Positions 39,060-49,336 of a DNA stretch of 64,000 nt are shown here, in pieces. The stretch is from positions 868,001-932,000 of the forward strand of contig NZ_RJKQ01000001.1 of the NCBI RefSeq assembly GCF_003751845.1, written 5' to 3'. The DNA comes from Enterobacter sp. BIGb0383 (GTDB taxonomy: Bacteria; Pseudomonadota; Gammaproteobacteria; Enterobacterales; Enterobacteriaceae). Numbering within the stretch: the stretch's first letter is position 1; every line of letters starts with the position of its first letter. Under the pieces are notes generated by a model. It was given only the letters and a program-made list of their open reading frames with translations. It did no database searches and had not been told where the DNA came from. The translations under genes were made by a program, and so were the position numbers.

Positions 39060-39245
39060 ATGGACAACACAGCTACCGCCACTTTGCCCTCGCGCAAAGA
39101 CACGACACCGCGGCCGGTCGACAGCGATCGCCGCATTGCCAGTGAAATCCTGCTGGGCCCGGAAGGTCGGGTCATTATCGAGCATGACGGGCAGCACTAT
39201 TTGCTGCGCCGGACCCATGCCGGAAAACTGATCCTGACAAAATAA
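39060..39245 (+). CDS. hemP: hemin uptake protein HemP
   Basis: Small cytoplasmic protein of 61 residues (YdiE in E. coli) found at the head of hemin-uptake operons. The conserved core is [36 protein letters not shown]. Role unclear, though relatives affect expression of the receptor gene. It lies behind a Fur box and 67 bases before the hemin receptor, so likely cotranscribed. Confidence 0.92.
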   Translation: MDNTATATLPSRKDTTPRPVDSDRRIASEILLGPEGRVIIEHDGQHYLLRRTHAGKLILTK

Positions 39246-39312
39246 AACAAACCGCCAGCCACCCAGGTCCGCCGAGGCAGCCAGCGCTTTTCACACACTC
39301 TGGAGAGTTGCT

Positions 39313-41286
39313 ATGCCTTTGTCCTCTTTTGCGCTACCTCGTCGTTCTTTGATAGCGCTGGCGATTACCACAGCCATTTCCGCACCGGCCCTGGCGGCGA
39401 CGGATGAAATCACCGTTACCGCAACCGGTAATAGCCGCAGCGCCTTTGAAGCGCCAATGATGGTCAGCGTGATCGACCCCAGCGCGCCGGAAAACCGGAC
39501 CGCCTCCTCCGCCGCCGATCTGCTGCGCTATGTGCCAGGCCTGACCCTCAGCGGCACCGGACGCACCAATGGCCAGGATGTCAGCCTGCGCGGCTACGAC
39601 CGTCGCGGCGTACTGATGCTGGTGGATGGCGTTCGCCAGGGCACCGACACCGGCCACCTGAACAGCACCTTCCTCGACCCGGCGCTGGTTAAGCGTATTG
39701 AAGTGGTACGCGGCCCTGCCGCCATGCTCTACGGCAGCGGCGCGATGGGCGGCGTGATTAGCTACGACACGGCAGATGCCCGCGACCTGCTGCACGAAGG
39801 CCAGAACAGCGGCTACCGCGTATTTGGTACGGGTGCGACCGGCGACAGCAGCCTGGGCATGGGTGCCAGCGCCTTTGGCCGCACCGATACGCTGGACGGC
39901 GTGGTCTCCTGGTCAAGCCGCGACCGGGGTGATATCCGCCAGAGCGACGGTAAAAAAGCGCCGAATGATGAAAACATCAGCAATATGCTGGCAAAAGGCA
40001 GCTGGAAACTCGATGACGCCCAGACCTTAAGCGGTTCATTCCGTTACTACAATAACGACGCCCGCCAGCCGAAAAACCCGCAGACGGCGGGAGAAGCGAC
40101 AAGCAGCACGGTGATGGTAGACCGCTCTACTATCCAGCGCGATGCCCAACTGGGCTACCAGCTGAATCCGGCCGATCTCGCCTGGCTGGATGCGACCGCG
40201 AAGCTGTACTGGTCTGAAGTGCGCATCGCCGCCAAAAATGCGCAGATAGAGCCAGAGTATCGCGAGCAGACCACCAAGGGCGGTAAGCTGGAGAACCGCA
40301 GCCGCCTCTTTAGCGACAGCGCGGCCTCTCACCTGGTGACCTGGGGCGGTGAATATTACCGTCAGGAACAGCAGCCGGCCGGCGGCACGACCGGCTTCCC
40401 GCAGGCTAAAATTGATTTCAGCTCCGGCTGGTTACAGGATGAAATCACCCTGCGCGATCTGCCGGTGACCCTCCTTGCAGGTACCCGCTACGATAACTAC
40501 AAGGGCAGCAGCGATGGCTATGCAGATGTCAACGCGGATAAGTGGTCTTCCCGCGCCGGGATGACCGTCAACCCGACCGACTGGCTGATGCTGTTTGGCT
40601 CATGGGCGCAGGCCTTCCGTGCCCCGACCATGGGGGAAATGTATAACGACTCTATGCACTTCGCCGCCGGGCCGTTTACCAACTACTTCGTCCCGAACCC
40701 GAACCTGCGACCGGAAACCAACCAGAGCCAGGAAGCAGGCTTCGGGCTGCATTTCGACGATCTGCTGATGGCCAATGACGCCCTTGAGTTCAAGGCCAGC
40801 TATTTCGATACCGACGCCAAAAATTACATTACCACCTCGGTCGACTTCCCGGGCCGCACCACCACCTCCATCAACGTGCCGGGCGCGAAAATCTGGGGCT
40901 GGGACGTGATGTCCAGCTACCGCACGGATCTGTTTGGCCTCGAAGTGGCCTATAACCGCACCCGTGGGAAAGATAAAGACACCGGCGAGTGGATTGACAG
41001 CATCAGTCCGGATACGGTCACCAGCAAGCTCGACGTTCCTCTGGCAGAGAGCGGTTTCTCCGTTGGCTGGATAGGCACTTTCGCCGAGCGTAACAGCCGC
41101 ACTGCCACGCCGCAGGCGGGCTATGGCCTGAGCGATTTCTATGTCAGCTATGCGGGTCAGCAGGGACTGCGCGGGTTAACCACCACTCTGGTGCTGGGTA
41201 ACGCCTTCGACAAAGAGTACGCCTCCTCGCAGGGCGTGCCTCAGGACGGTCGCAGCGGCAAAGTTTTCGTAAGCTATCAGTGGTAA
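39313..41286 (+). CDS. hmuR: TonB-dependent hemin/hemoglobin receptor
   Basis: Outer-membrane beta-barrel receptor that brings heme into the periplasm with energy from TonB. The 657-residue precursor has a signal peptide cleaved after ALA (about residue 28), TonB box DEITVTAT, a plug domain (DVSLRGYDRRGVLMLVDGVRQ) and a barrel ending in aromatic SYQW. The heme-receptor hallmarks FRAP (AQAFRAPTMGEMY) and NPNL (NPNLRPETNQSQEAGFGL) are both present. hmuS follows after a strong hairpin. Naming as hmuR or hemR is a matter of convention. Confidence 0.93.
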   Translation: MPLSSFALPRRSLIALAITTAISAPALAATDEITVTATGNSRSAFEAPMMVSVIDPSAPENRTASSAADLLRYVPGLTLSGTGRTNGQDVSLRGYDRRGVLMLVDGVRQGTDTGHLNSTFLDPALVKRIEVVRGPAAMLYGSGAMGGVISYDTADARDLLHEGQNSGYRVFGTGATGDSSLGMGASAFGRTDTLDGVVSWSSRDRGDIRQSDGKKAPNDENISNMLAKGSWKLDDAQTLSGSFRYYNNDARQPKNPQTAGEATSSTVMVDRSTIQRDAQLGYQLNPADLAWLDATAKLYWSEVRIAAKNAQIEPEYREQTTKGGKLENRSRLFSDSAASHLVTWGGEYYRQEQQPAGGTTGFPQAKIDFSSGWLQDEITLRDLPVTLLAGTRYDNYKGSSDGYADVNADKWSSRAGMTVNPTDWLMLFGSWAQAFRAPTMGEMYNDSMHFAAGPFTNYFVPNPNLRPETNQSQEAGFGLHFDDLLMANDALEFKASYFDTDAKNYITTSVDFPGRTTTSINVPGAKIWGWDVMSSYRTDLFGLEVAYNRTRGKDKDTGEWIDSISPDTVTSKLDVPLAESGFSVGWIGTFAERNSRTATPQAGYGLSDFYVSYAGQQGLRGLTTTLVLGNAFDKEYASSQGVPQDGRSGKVFVSYQW

Positions 41287-41292
41287 CCGTTA

Positions 41293-41311
41293 GCCCCGGC
41301 GATGCCGGGGC
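41293..41311 (+). promoter_or_regulatory. intercistronic hairpin between hmuR and hmuS
   Basis: GCCCCGGC/GCCGGGGC with a 3-base GAT loop stands directly after the hmuR stop and lacks a T tract. It may protect the upstream mRNA or lower transcription into hmuS, giving more receptor than cytosolic proteins. Confidence 0.55.
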
Positions 41312-41331
41312 CATCTAAGAAAGGGGGCAAT

Positions 41332-42363
41332 ATGAATCACCATGCACAATGGCTGGAACTGAAACAGCAGAATCCAGGCAAATACGCCCGCGATATCGCC
41401 GCACAGATGGGGATCGCAGAGGCACAGTTAACCTGGTACCGCGTCGGACACGACGCCTGGCGTCTCCAGGGTGAAATTCGCGAGATTATCGCCAGCCTGG
41501 AGTCCGTAGGTGAAACCAAATGCATCTGCCGTAATGAATATGCGGTACATGAGCAGGTCGGCGCCTTTACCCACCAGCAGCTTGGCGGTCATGCGGGGCT
41601 GGTACTGAACCCGCGTGCGCTCGACCTGCGCCTGTTTCTCAGCCAGTGGGCCAGCGTCTTTCATCTTCGTGAAACCGGCCCGCGCGGCGAACGCCAGAGC
41701 ATCCAGTTTTTTGATCACCAGGGCGACGCCCTGCTGAAGGTCTATACCACCGACCAGACCGATATGGCCGCCTGGGGCGATCTGCTGGCCCGCTATCTCC
41801 GCGCCGACAACCCCGAACTGGTCCTGACCGTCGCCGACGCGCCGACGCTGACGACGCCCACCGTGGAAGCCAGTGCCCTGGATAGCGCCTGGCGTGAAAT
41901 GACCGACGTGCACCAGTTCTTTGGCCTGCTGAAGCGGCACAACCTCAGTCGTCAGCAGGCTTTCCGTCTGGTGGCTGACGATCTGGCCTGTCAGGTGGAT
42001 AACAGCGCCCTGGCGCAGCTGCTGGGCACAGCGCAGCAGGATGGCAATGAGATCATGGTTTTCGTCGGCAACCGTGGCTGCGTGCAGATCTTTACCGGTG
42101 CGGTGGAAAAACTCACGCCGATGAAAGGCTGGCTGAATATCTTTAATCCCACCTTCACGCTGCACCTGCGCGATGACACCATCGCCGAGAGCTGGGTCAC
42201 CCGCAAGCCAACCGCCGACGGATTCGTGACCAGCCTCGAACTCTTTGCCGCTGACGGCACCCAGATTGCACAGCTGTACGGCCAGCGCACGGAAGGCGAA
42301 CCGGAGCAGGACCAGTGGCGTCAGCAGGTGGGATCCTTAACCGGCAGAGGACTCGCAGCATGA
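41332..42363 (+). CDS. hmuS: hemin-degrading factor / heme-trafficking protein HmuS
   Basis: Cytoplasmic heme-binding protein of the HemS/HmuS/ChuS family, 343 residues in two similar halves. It binds heme and in some relatives degrades it to release iron. The halves are seen as the paired stretches CICRNEYAVHEQVGAF and VFVGNRGCVQIFTGAVEKL. ATG 41332 is used because AAGGGGGC precedes it; the frame extends upstream without support. Its stop overlaps the hmuT start (ATGA). Confidence 0.93.
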   Translation: MNHHAQWLELKQQNPGKYARDIAAQMGIAEAQLTWYRVGHDAWRLQGEIREIIASLESVGETKCICRNEYAVHEQVGAFTHQQLGGHAGLVLNPRALDLRLFLSQWASVFHLRETGPRGERQSIQFFDHQGDALLKVYTTDQTDMAAWGDLLARYLRADNPELVLTVADAPTLTTPTVEASALDSAWREMTDVHQFFGLLKRHNLSRQQAFRLVADDLACQVDNSALAQLLGTAQQDGNEIMVFVGNRGCVQIFTGAVEKLTPMKGWLNIFNPTFTLHLRDDTIAESWVTRKPTADGFVTSLELFAADGTQIAQLYGQRTEGEPEQDQWRQQVGSLTGRGLAA

Positions 42364-43178
42364 AAAAATGGCTGGCAGTGCTGATAGCGTTCCCACTGGC
42401 GGTGTCCGCCGCCTCAGACAGAGTCGTAACGCTGGGTGGGGATATCACCGAAATCGTTTACGCGCTCGGCGCCGGTAAGAGCCTGGTGGCGCGGGATAGC
42501 ACCAGCCTGGCACCGCCGGAGGCAAAATCGCTGCCCGATGTCGGCTATCTGCGCCAGCTCAATGCCGAGGGGATCCTTGCCCTGCGCCCGGATCGGGTGC
42601 TGGCAAGCGATCAGGCCCAGCCTTCCCTGGCGCTGCAGCAGATCCAGCGCAGCGGCGTCGCGGTCACAACTCTCCCTGGCAGCAATGATATTAGCGTTAT
42701 CGATAGCAAAATCCGCCTGGTTGCGGAAGCACTGGGCAAAGAGGCGGCGGGTGAAACCCTGCGCCAGCAGATGCGTGAACAGCTGGCGGCCCTGCCTGCG
42801 ACTCCGCTTAATAAGCGGGTGCTGTTTATTCTCAGCCATAGCGGGATGAGTGCGATGGCGGCCGGGCAGCAAACCGGAGCCGATGCGGCGATCCGTGCCG
42901 CCGGTCTGCAGAATGCCATTCAGGGCGTTAACCGCTACCAACCCCTCTCCCAGGAAGGAATTATCGCCAGCCGCCCGGATCTGGTGGTGATTTCCGCCGA
43001 CGGCGTTAAAGCCATGGGCGGAGAAGCCGCACTCTGGGCGTTGCCCGGCCTGGCGCAGACGCCTGCCGGACGCAACAAGCAGGTGCTGCTGGTGGATGAT
43101 ATGGCCCTGCTCGGCTTTAGCGTCCGCACACCGGAGGCGCTTCGCGAGCTTCGGGATCGTGCGGAGCTGCTCCCCTGA
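42360..43178 (+). CDS. hmuT: periplasmic hemin-binding protein HmuT
   Basis: Periplasmic component of the hemin ABC importer, 272 residues. It has a signal peptide (MKKWLAVLIAFPLAVSAAS) followed by a TroA/BtuF-like fold (RVVTLGGDITEIVYALGAGKSLVARD). Tyr in VGYLRQLNAEGILALRPD is in the place of the known heme ligand. Start ATG 42360 overlaps the hmuS stop by 4 bases and its stop overlaps hmuU by one base. Confidence 0.94.
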   Translation: MKKWLAVLIAFPLAVSAASDRVVTLGGDITEIVYALGAGKSLVARDSTSLAPPEAKSLPDVGYLRQLNAEGILALRPDRVLASDQAQPSLALQQIQRSGVAVTTLPGSNDISVIDSKIRLVAEALGKEAAGETLRQQMREQLAALPATPLNKRVLFILSHSGMSAMAAGQQTGADAAIRAAGLQNAIQGVNRYQPLSQEGIIASRPDLVVISADGVKAMGGEAALWALPGLAQTPAGRNKQVLLVDDMALLGFSVRTPEALRELRDRAELLP

Positions 43179-44173
43179 TGCCACTGCGTACCGCCCGTTG
43201 GCTGTGGGCCCTGCTGGGCCTGCTGCTGCTGTTAACCCTGGCGGCGACCAGCTTTGGTGCCATGCGTTTACCGCTGCTCCAGATCTGGCGCAACGATGAC
43301 CCGATGCTGTGGCAAATCTGGGTGACTATTCGTCTCCCGAGAGTGCTGCTGGCGCTGGCAATTGGCGGCGCGCTGGGGCTGGCAGGCTGCGTGATGCAGG
43401 GGCTGTTCCGCAACCCGCTCGCCGATCCCGGTCTGCTTGGGATCAGCAGCGGTGCCGCGCTGGCCGTGGCACTGTGGATTGTGGTTCCTGCCGTCGGCCT
43501 GCCTCCGCTGTTAATGCTCTATGCCCCGATGCTGGCCGCCTTTCTCGGCAGCCTGGCGGTGACGGCGATCATCTTTATTCTGTGCCAGCAACGCACCTGC
43601 GGGATCACGCGACTGCTGCTGGTCGGTATCGCCATCAATGCCCTCTGTATGGCCGCGGTCGGGGTGATCTCCTGGCTTAGCAACGATACCCAGCTGCGAC
43701 AGCTCTCTCTGTGGGGAATGGGCAGCCTGGGTCAGGCCCAGTGGCCCACGCTGCTGGTGGCCGTTTCACTGATGGTGCCCGCTGTCGTGGCTATCTGGCG
43801 TCTGGCACCTCAGCTGAATCTGCTGCAGCTCGGGGACGAAGAGGCCCACTATCTTGGGGTCAATATCCGCCAGGTTCGTCATATCCTGCTGTTCAGCAGC
43901 GCCCTGCTGGTCGGTTCGGCCGTTGCCATCAGCGGCGTGATTGGTTTTATTGGCCTGGTCGTACCGCACCTGCTGCGTATGTGGCTGGGTGCCGATCACA
44001 GGGTCACGCTTCCGGGGTCCGTGGTGGTTGGCGCGATCCTGCTGCTGGTAGCAGATACCATCGCCCGTACGCTGGTTGCCCCTGCCGAAATGCCGGTGGG
44101 TTTGTTAACCAGTCTGCTGGGTGCGCCCTGGTTTTTATGGCTGATATTCCGCCAGCAGGCCCGTCATGAATAG
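43178..44173 (+). CDS. hmuU: hemin ABC transporter permease HmuU
   Basis: FecCD-family inner-membrane permease, 331 residues with about ten membrane helices. Typical motifs are IRLPRVLLALAIGGALGLAGCVMQGLFRNPLADPGLLG and [16 protein letters not shown]. It works with HmuV and HmuT. Starts within the hmuT stop (TGATG) and overlaps hmuV by 8 bases. Confidence 0.95.
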   Translation: MPLRTARWLWALLGLLLLLTLAATSFGAMRLPLLQIWRNDDPMLWQIWVTIRLPRVLLALAIGGALGLAGCVMQGLFRNPLADPGLLGISSGAALAVALWIVVPAVGLPPLLMLYAPMLAAFLGSLAVTAIIFILCQQRTCGITRLLLVGIAINALCMAAVGVISWLSNDTQLRQLSLWGMGSLGQAQWPTLLVAVSLMVPAVVAIWRLAPQLNLLQLGDEEAHYLGVNIRQVRHILLFSSALLVGSAVAISGVIGFIGLVVPHLLRMWLGADHRVTLPGSVVVGAILLLVADTIARTLVAPAEMPVGLLTSLLGAPWFLWLIFRQQARHE

Positions 44174-44945
44174 TCTTCTTTGCACCGAAGCGCTGGTCTA
44201 CTCCGCAGGCCAGCGCACGCTTATCGACAAGGTTTCTCTGCGCCTGGAGCCGGGAGAAATGGTTGCCCTGATTGGTCCTAACGGGGCAGGAAAATCAACG
44301 CTGCTGCGTCTGCTGACCGGCTTTCTGCCACCCACGGCCGGACGCTGTCTGCTGGATGGGCAGCCGCTGGCCGCCTGGCCTGCTCAGACGCTTTCTCGCC
44401 GTCGGGCGGTGATGCGCCAGCAGGCACAGCTCGGTTTTGACTGGCCGGTTGAAGACGTCATTGCGATGGGACGCGCCCCGTGGGAAGCGGACCCGAACCC
44501 GGCGCTGGTCCGCGAACTGATGCAGCTAACGGGCTGTGTAACGCTTGCCGGACGCAGCTGGCAGCAACTGTCAGGTGGGGAGCAGCAGCGGGTTCAGCTG
44601 GCACGAACGCTGGCCCAGCTCTGGCGCGACGGCCAGCCGGAAGGCTACCTGTTTCTTGATGAGCCGACATCGGCCCTGGATCTCTATCATCAGCAACATC
44701 TGCTGCGCCTGCTGCAGGGACTGACTCGCCGGGCCCCGCTGCATGTCTGTATGGTGCTGCACGACCTGAATCTGGCCGCGCTGTGGGCCGACCGTCTTCT
44801 GCTGTTACATGAGGGTCAGCTTGTGTCGCAGGGCAGCCCGGAGACCGTTCTCCAGGCTCCCGTTATCACCCGCTGGTACGGCGCGGACGTTCAGGTCGGA
44901 CAGCACCCTTCCAGCTCCGCACCCCAGGTGTTTCTGACTCGCTAA
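44166..44945 (+). CDS. hmuV: hemin ABC transporter ATPase HmuV
   Basis: ATPase of the hemin importer, 259 residues. Walker [10 protein letters not shown], signature [15 protein letters not shown] and Walker [13 protein letters not shown] are present. Last gene of the hmu operon; its final 4 bases overlap the end of convergent selO, leaving no room for a dedicated terminator. Confidence 0.95.
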   Translation: MNSLLCTEALVYSAGQRTLIDKVSLRLEPGEMVALIGPNGAGKSTLLRLLTGFLPPTAGRCLLDGQPLAAWPAQTLSRRRAVMRQQAQLGFDWPVEDVIAMGRAPWEADPNPALVRELMQLTGCVTLAGRSWQQLSGGEQQRVQLARTLAQLWRDGQPEGYLFLDEPTSALDLYHQQHLLRLLQGLTRRAPLHVCMVLHDLNLAALWADRLLLLHEGQLVSQGSPETVLQAPVITRWYGADVQVGQHPSSSAPQVFLTR

Positions 44946-46384
44946 CTGGAACAGCTCACTTCCAGTCCTTTGCCCCAGGATGGCGGACGCTGGCTATAGT
45001 CATCGTCGCTGTCCTGCCATGGCGTCCGCAGCGCCGCATGAAGACGGTACAGCTCCGTATTATCCCCCTGCTCTGCCTGCTCAATCGCTCTCTGGGCCAG
45101 CCAGTTGCGCAGAACCAGCGCCGGATTTTCCCGTTTCATCTGCGACTGACGTTCGCTATCGGCAATCTTCTCCTGCTGAAGGCGCGTACGGTAGCGCTGG
45201 AACCAGCCGTCGAACGCAGCCCGGTCAATAAACTCATCGCGTAGCGGCGAGGCGGCGCTGTTCTGCTCCGTCATGCTGAGCATACGAAACGTTCGGGTAT
45301 AGTCGCTGGCTTCACGCTGCATCAGGTCAAAGAGCTCATTAAGCAGGTCATTGTCCCCACGCTCTTCGCTGAACAGACCCAGCTTCGCACGCATCCGCCT
45401 GCCATATTCGCTCAGCAATGCCTGCTGGTATCCATCCAGGGCGTCGTTAAGCTGCTCTGGCGTCATAAAGGGCGACAGCGTCTGTGCCAGCCGCTGTAAA
45501 TTCCACAACCCTACCGCAGGCTGATTATCGAAGCTGTAGCGTCCCTGATAGTCGGAATGGTTGCAGATAAGGCCCGGCTGGTAGTCATCCATAAAGCCGT
45601 AGGGACCGTAATCCAGGGTTAGCCCGAGAATCGACATATTGTCGGTATTCATCACGCCGTGGGCAAAACCCACCGCCTGCCAGCGGGCAATCATCACCGC
45701 CGTGCGCCGCACCACGTCCTGGAACCAGAGCAGGTATTTATCGGCTTCTTCGGCCAGATGCGGCCAGTGATGACGGATCGCAAAATCGGCAAGCTGGCGA
45801 ACCTTCTCTGGCTCGCGGCGATAGTAAAAGTGCTCGAAGTGACCGAAGCGGAGATGGCTGTCGGCAATACGCAGCAGCATCGCCCCCTGCTCCACGCTTT
45901 CACGCTGCACGGGCGTGTCGCTGGTAACGATAGCCAGGGCGCGGGTTGAGGCGATCCCCAGATGGTGCATCGCTTCACTGGCGAGACTTTCGCGAATCGT
46001 TGAGCGCAGTACCGCCCGTCCGTCGCCCATGCGGGAATACGGCGTCAGGCCGGCACCTTTCAGATGCCAGTCCACCGTCCGGCCATTGGCCAACTGCTGT
46101 TCGCCAAGCAAAATACCGCGGCCGTCGCCAAGCTGACCGGCCCAGACGCCAAACTGGTGTCCACTGTAGACCTGGGCCAGCGGGGACATGCCCGGCAGTA
46201 AGGTTTCGCCGCCCCAGACACCTGCGCCCTGCGCAGGCTGGAAAAGCGTCGGGTCGATACCCAGGTCGCTGGCAAGCTCAGCGTTGTGCCACAGCAGACG
46301 CGCGTTATGCAACGGCGTCGGGCTAAGTGGGGTATAAAAATCTGGCAGCTCATCGCGCCAGCGGGTGATAAAAGACAGGGTCAT
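44942..46384 (-). CDS. selO: protein adenylyltransferase SelO
   Basis: Pseudokinase (YdiU) that transfers AMP to Ser, Thr or Tyr of proteins involved in redox balance. It is 480 residues with the conserved [27 protein letters not shown] and [26 protein letters not shown] motifs, and a C-terminal EVSCSS. Its cysteine, two residues before the last, can form a regulatory disulfide with an internal Cys ([11 protein letters not shown]). It lies 61 bases downstream of ydiV and is convergent with hmuV. Confidence 0.96.
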   Translation of the reverse strand: MTLSFITRWRDELPDFYTPLSPTPLHNARLLWHNAELASDLGIDPTLFQPAQGAGVWGGETLLPGMSPLAQVYSGHQFGVWAGQLGDGRGILLGEQQLANGRTVDWHLKGAGLTPYSRMGDGRAVLRSTIRESLASEAMHHLGIASTRALAIVTSDTPVQRESVEQGAMLLRIADSHLRFGHFEHFYYRREPEKVRQLADFAIRHHWPHLAEEADKYLLWFQDVVRRTAVMIARWQAVGFAHGVMNTDNMSILGLTLDYGPYGFMDDYQPGLICNHSDYQGRYSFDNQPAVGLWNLQRLAQTLSPFMTPEQLNDALDGYQQALLSEYGRRMRAKLGLFSEERGDNDLLNELFDLMQREASDYTRTFRMLSMTEQNSAASPLRDEFIDRAAFDGWFQRYRTRLQQEKIADSERQSQMKRENPALVLRNWLAQRAIEQAEQGDNTELYRLHAALRTPWQDSDDDYSQRPPSWGKGLEVSCSS

Positions 46385-46445
46385 AGCGCCTCCTGTCTTA
46401 AGTGTAGTGCTTTCGCCCGGGCTTAAACACAGGGCGAGAGAAGGG

Positions 46446-47162
46446 TTATTGCTGGATAAGACTGGTCAGCATCGCGGCATCTACCGCGGGCCACATCGCG
46501 CCCTGCATCGCCGCAAAGGGGAAACGCATCACCCGCTGGAGTGAGTGTTCGTCATCAATCCCGGCAATCATCAGCGCCGAACAGTACGGCTCTATTTGCG
46601 AAATAATGGCCCGCATAAAGGGCTCAAACGAGTTTTCCGTCAGCCGCTGATGAATAAAGTTTTTATCCATCGCGACACGATAAAAAAGCGAGTTGAAGAT
46701 CGCTTTCGTCGACGCATATCCGGCACCAAAATTAGCCAGAACAACAGGATAACGCTTTGCCAGCCGGGCCAGGGATTCATTATCGCCCCCGCTATTTAAC
46801 GCCGGATAGTTTTCATTTACCGCAAATTCAATAAAGGGAAAACGATCCACCGTTGCCGCAAGTTCATTGTCAGATAAGATTGCCGTGGTAATTGCAGGGG
46901 TAATATTTATCCAGGCAATCTGCTGCTGTTGAATAAAAAAGAGCTGGCATGATTCAAGCAGCGCCAGTTTTTCACGAAACAGGGTTAAGGCCTGTTCGTC
47001 GCTGAGACGCGGAAGGATCAATTCAGTAGGCGTGCGAATGTTGCCGTCGCTGGCGCAGACGAAATTGGCAATTATTTCCAGACCCACGAGCTTACCGCCG
47101 CCGTTACGTGCAGGCAGAAATAAAAGTTCGGAGCGATATGTGTGTTCAAATGTAACAATCAT
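46446..47162 (-). CDS. ydiV: anti-FlhDC factor, degenerate EAL protein YdiV/RflP
   Basis: EAL-like protein of 238 residues that does not act as a c-di-GMP phosphodiesterase. In E. coli and Salmonella it binds FlhD and represses flagellar synthesis. The EAL motif is degenerate (GLEIIANF), and other metal-ligand positions look substituted, as expected. The match with E. coli YdiV is moderate (FFIQ...[30 protein letters not shown]). Upstream bases 47163-47418 are AT-rich and hold no gene. Confidence 0.88.
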   Translation of the reverse strand: MIVTFEHTYRSELLFLPARNGGGKLVGLEIIANFVCASDGNIRTPTELILPRLSDEQALTLFREKLALLESCQLFFIQQQQIAWINITPAITTAILSDNELAATVDRFPFIEFAVNENYPALNSGGDNESLARLAKRYPVVLANFGAGYASTKAIFNSLFYRVAMDKNFIHQRLTENSFEPFMRAIISQIEPYCSALMIAGIDDEHSLQRVMRFPFAAMQGAMWPAVDAAMLTSLIQQ

Positions 47163-47418
47163 TTTGCCAGCCCTGCATTAAGGGTCATACCCGGCATCCT
47201 GGAGCAAGAAAGTAAAGAATTCAACTTTATTAATTTTTAATAGTTAGATTTCAGCAACTTCTGATTTATTTCAGAAACACATCTGCGTTTTTTAACGGAT
47301 TGCGCTGATTGTAATCCATAAAATACAATTAACACAATATTAAAGCAGGCATAACAATTAATAACGGGATAAATTAACGTCAATCCGGCTAAAGTCATAT
47401 CGCTAAAATGCCGGGGTC

Positions 47419-47447
47419 AAAAAAAAAGAGGCTAAGCCTCTTTTTTT
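47419..47447. terminator. nlpC terminator
   Basis: GAGGC/GCCTC stem with TAA loop flanked by long A and T runs on both sides; it can work in either direction and lies just after the nlpC stop. Confidence 0.88.
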
Positions 47448-47463
47448 GTTCGCTACGTCACCG

Positions 47464-47928
47464 TTAAATGCGTCTGGCCTGCCAGAAGTTTTTCCGCCAG
47501 TAGACATTGTCCAGCGAGGAGCGCATCACTCCCCGGCTGGTTGAGGCATGAATAAACTGGTTATCCGTATCGTAAATACCGACGTGCAGCCCGTTTTCGC
47601 CCGAGCCGGTTTTAAAGAAGACCAGATCGCCCGGCAGAAGATCGTTTTTGTCGATCTCCGTCCCGACCGTCGCCTGCTGACGGGTCTCACGCGGGAGTTG
47701 CATAGCAAATTTGTCGCGGAAGGTCAGCAGCACAAACCCCGAGCAGTCAACGCCCGTCTGGCTCATTCCGCCGTAGCGATACGGGGTGCCGTGCCAGTTT
47801 TGCAGCTGATCGTTCAGGCTGGCAATCACGGTGATGGAGTCCGAAAGCCGGGCATTCGGCGGCGGTGCGCGATGTGAACTACAGCCAGCCAGGAAGAGTG
47901 CCACCACCAGAATGAGTCCGAAGCGCAT
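47464..47928 (-). CDS. nlpC: NlpC/P60 family lipoprotein
   Basis: Putative murein endopeptidase lipoprotein of 154 residues. The lipobox is LAGC (Cys16). The NlpC/P60 catalytic Cys62 sits in GVDCSGFV, with His in GLHVGIY and the third polar residue in the following FIHAS region. It lies at the end of the btuCED-nlpC cluster, 67 bases after btuD. Confidence 0.94.
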   Translation of the reverse strand: MRFGLILVVALFLAGCSSHRAPPPNARLSDSITVIASLNDQLQNWHGTPYRYGGMSQTGVDCSGFVLLTFRDKFAMQLPRETRQQATVGTEIDKNDLLPGDLVFFKTGSGENGLHVGIYDTDNQFIHASTSRGVMRSSLDNVYWRKNFWQARRI

Positions 47929-47995
47929 ATTCAGGCGAATCCTTTGTTTAATTTTTCAGATAATTTAACGTGCTTTTTGACTATCTGGCAAGACG

Positions 47996-48745
47996 TTAGC
48001 CCGCGGCAATTAGCATTCGGTGGCCTTCGACATCCAGGCTGCGGAACGGTACGCCATAGACCTCTGTCAGAGGCGACGGCATCAGTACCTCATCGCACGG
48101 ACCGTCCGCCATCAGCAGCCCCTCACGCATCAGCCATACCCGATGCGCGTGGCGCAGGGAGTGATTGAGGTCGTGACTGCTCATCACCACGGCGATCCCG
48201 GCGGCGGAAAGCTCGCTTAACATCCTGTCCAGCGCCACCTGCTGGGCGACATCGAGGCTGTTCATGGGTTCATCCAGCAGCAGGAGCTGCCCCTGCGGGT
48301 TGCCCTCGGGATGAATCTGCAGGATAACCGCCGCCAGCCTGACCCGCTGCCATTCTCCGCCGGAGAGCGCCCTGGCCGGGCGCGGCAGCTTGTCGGTTAA
48401 ATCGAGCCGGGCGGCGATGTTTTCCAGCCGGTCGCTCCGGGTTTTATCAGGCTGATGCAGAGTCAGGTAATGCCAGACGGGCATGGCAAACGGCGGCGTC
48501 TGCTGTTGAGGCAGCAGCGCCCGATGCCGGGCCAGCGTGGCAGCAGGCCAGTCGGACAGAGGGCGGTCGTTAAAGAGGATCGCCCCTCTGCCCTGACTCA
48601 GGCCCGCCATGCGGGTCAGCAACGTGCTTTTCCCGGCGCCGTTAGGCCCGACCAGATGCAGAATTTCTCCGCACCTGACGCTGGCGGAAAACGGCCCCAG
48701 TCGGCCCTGCTCCGCCACGTTCTGTAGCTGCATCAGCAGGGACAT
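47996..48745 (-). CDS. btuD: vitamin B12 ABC transporter ATPase BtuD
   Basis: ATPase of the BtuCDF cobalamin importer, 249 residues. Walker [12 protein letters not shown], signature [14 protein letters not shown] and Walker [14 protein letters not shown] are seen. It overlaps btuE by one base. The order btuC-btuE-btuD-nlpC is conserved with E. coli. Confidence 0.96.
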   Translation of the reverse strand: MSLLMQLQNVAEQGRLGPFSASVRCGEILHLVGPNGAGKSTLLTRMAGLSQGRGAILFNDRPLSDWPAATLARHRALLPQQQTPPFAMPVWHYLTLHQPDKTRSDRLENIAARLDLTDKLPRPARALSGGEWQRVRLAAVILQIHPEGNPQGQLLLLDEPMNSLDVAQQVALDRMLSELSAAGIAVVMSSHDLNHSLRHAHRVWLMREGLLMADGPCDEVLMPSPLTEVYGVPFRSLDVEGHRMLIAAG

Positions 48746-49296
48746 TACTGCGCCAGCGCCCGCTCGATAGCCGTAACGAGCTGCGGATCGTCCGGCGTCA
48801 TGTCCGGCGAGAAGCGCTGGATCACCTGACCATCACGGCCAATCAGGAATTTTTCAAAATTCCACAGGATGTCGCCCGGGGTCTGTGGAGCCCGACCTTT
48901 GCTGGCCATCCGCTCGTAAAAACCGCTTCCCTCTGGCGCAATAGCGTCAGGCGCGGCGGCAACCAGTTTCTGGTACAGGGGATGGCGCTGCTCACCGTTA
49001 ACGTCGATTTTGCTAAACATCGGGAAGGTGACGCCGTAGGTCATGCTGCAGAACGTTTTAATCTCTTCCGCGCTGCCCGGCTCCTGGCCCAGGAACTGGT
49101 TGCAGGGGAAGCCCAGGACGCTAAAGCCCTTCGCTTCCAGACGCTGCTGTAGCGCTTCCAGCTGCTCGTACTGCGGCGTCAGGCCGCATTTAGAGGCGAC
49201 GTTAACCACCAGCAGGACATTGCCCTTATAGCCTGCCAGAGTCGTCTCTTCACCGTCGAGGGTGGTTACTTCAGTATTCAGAATATCCTGCTGCAT
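48745..49296 (-). CDS. btuE: thiol peroxidase BtuE (glutathione peroxidase family)
   Basis: 183-residue glutathione peroxidase-like enzyme that reduces peroxides with thioredoxin or glutathione and is not needed for B12 transport. Catalytic Cys37 is in [15 protein letters not shown]; the [14 protein letters not shown] and [10 protein letters not shown] motifs supply the other active-site residues. Confidence 0.95.
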   Translation of the reverse strand: MQQDILNTEVTTLDGEETTLAGYKGNVLLVVNVASKCGLTPQYEQLEALQQRLEAKGFSVLGFPCNQFLGQEPGSAEEIKTFCSMTYGVTFPMFSKIDVNGEQRHPLYQKLVAAAPDAIAPEGSGFYERMASKGRAPQTPGDILWNFEKFLIGRDGQVIQRFSPDMTPDDPQLVTAIERALAQ

Positions 49297-49336
49297 AGCG
49301 TTCTCCTGATTGATGGTACTGACGTTGGTCGCGGGT

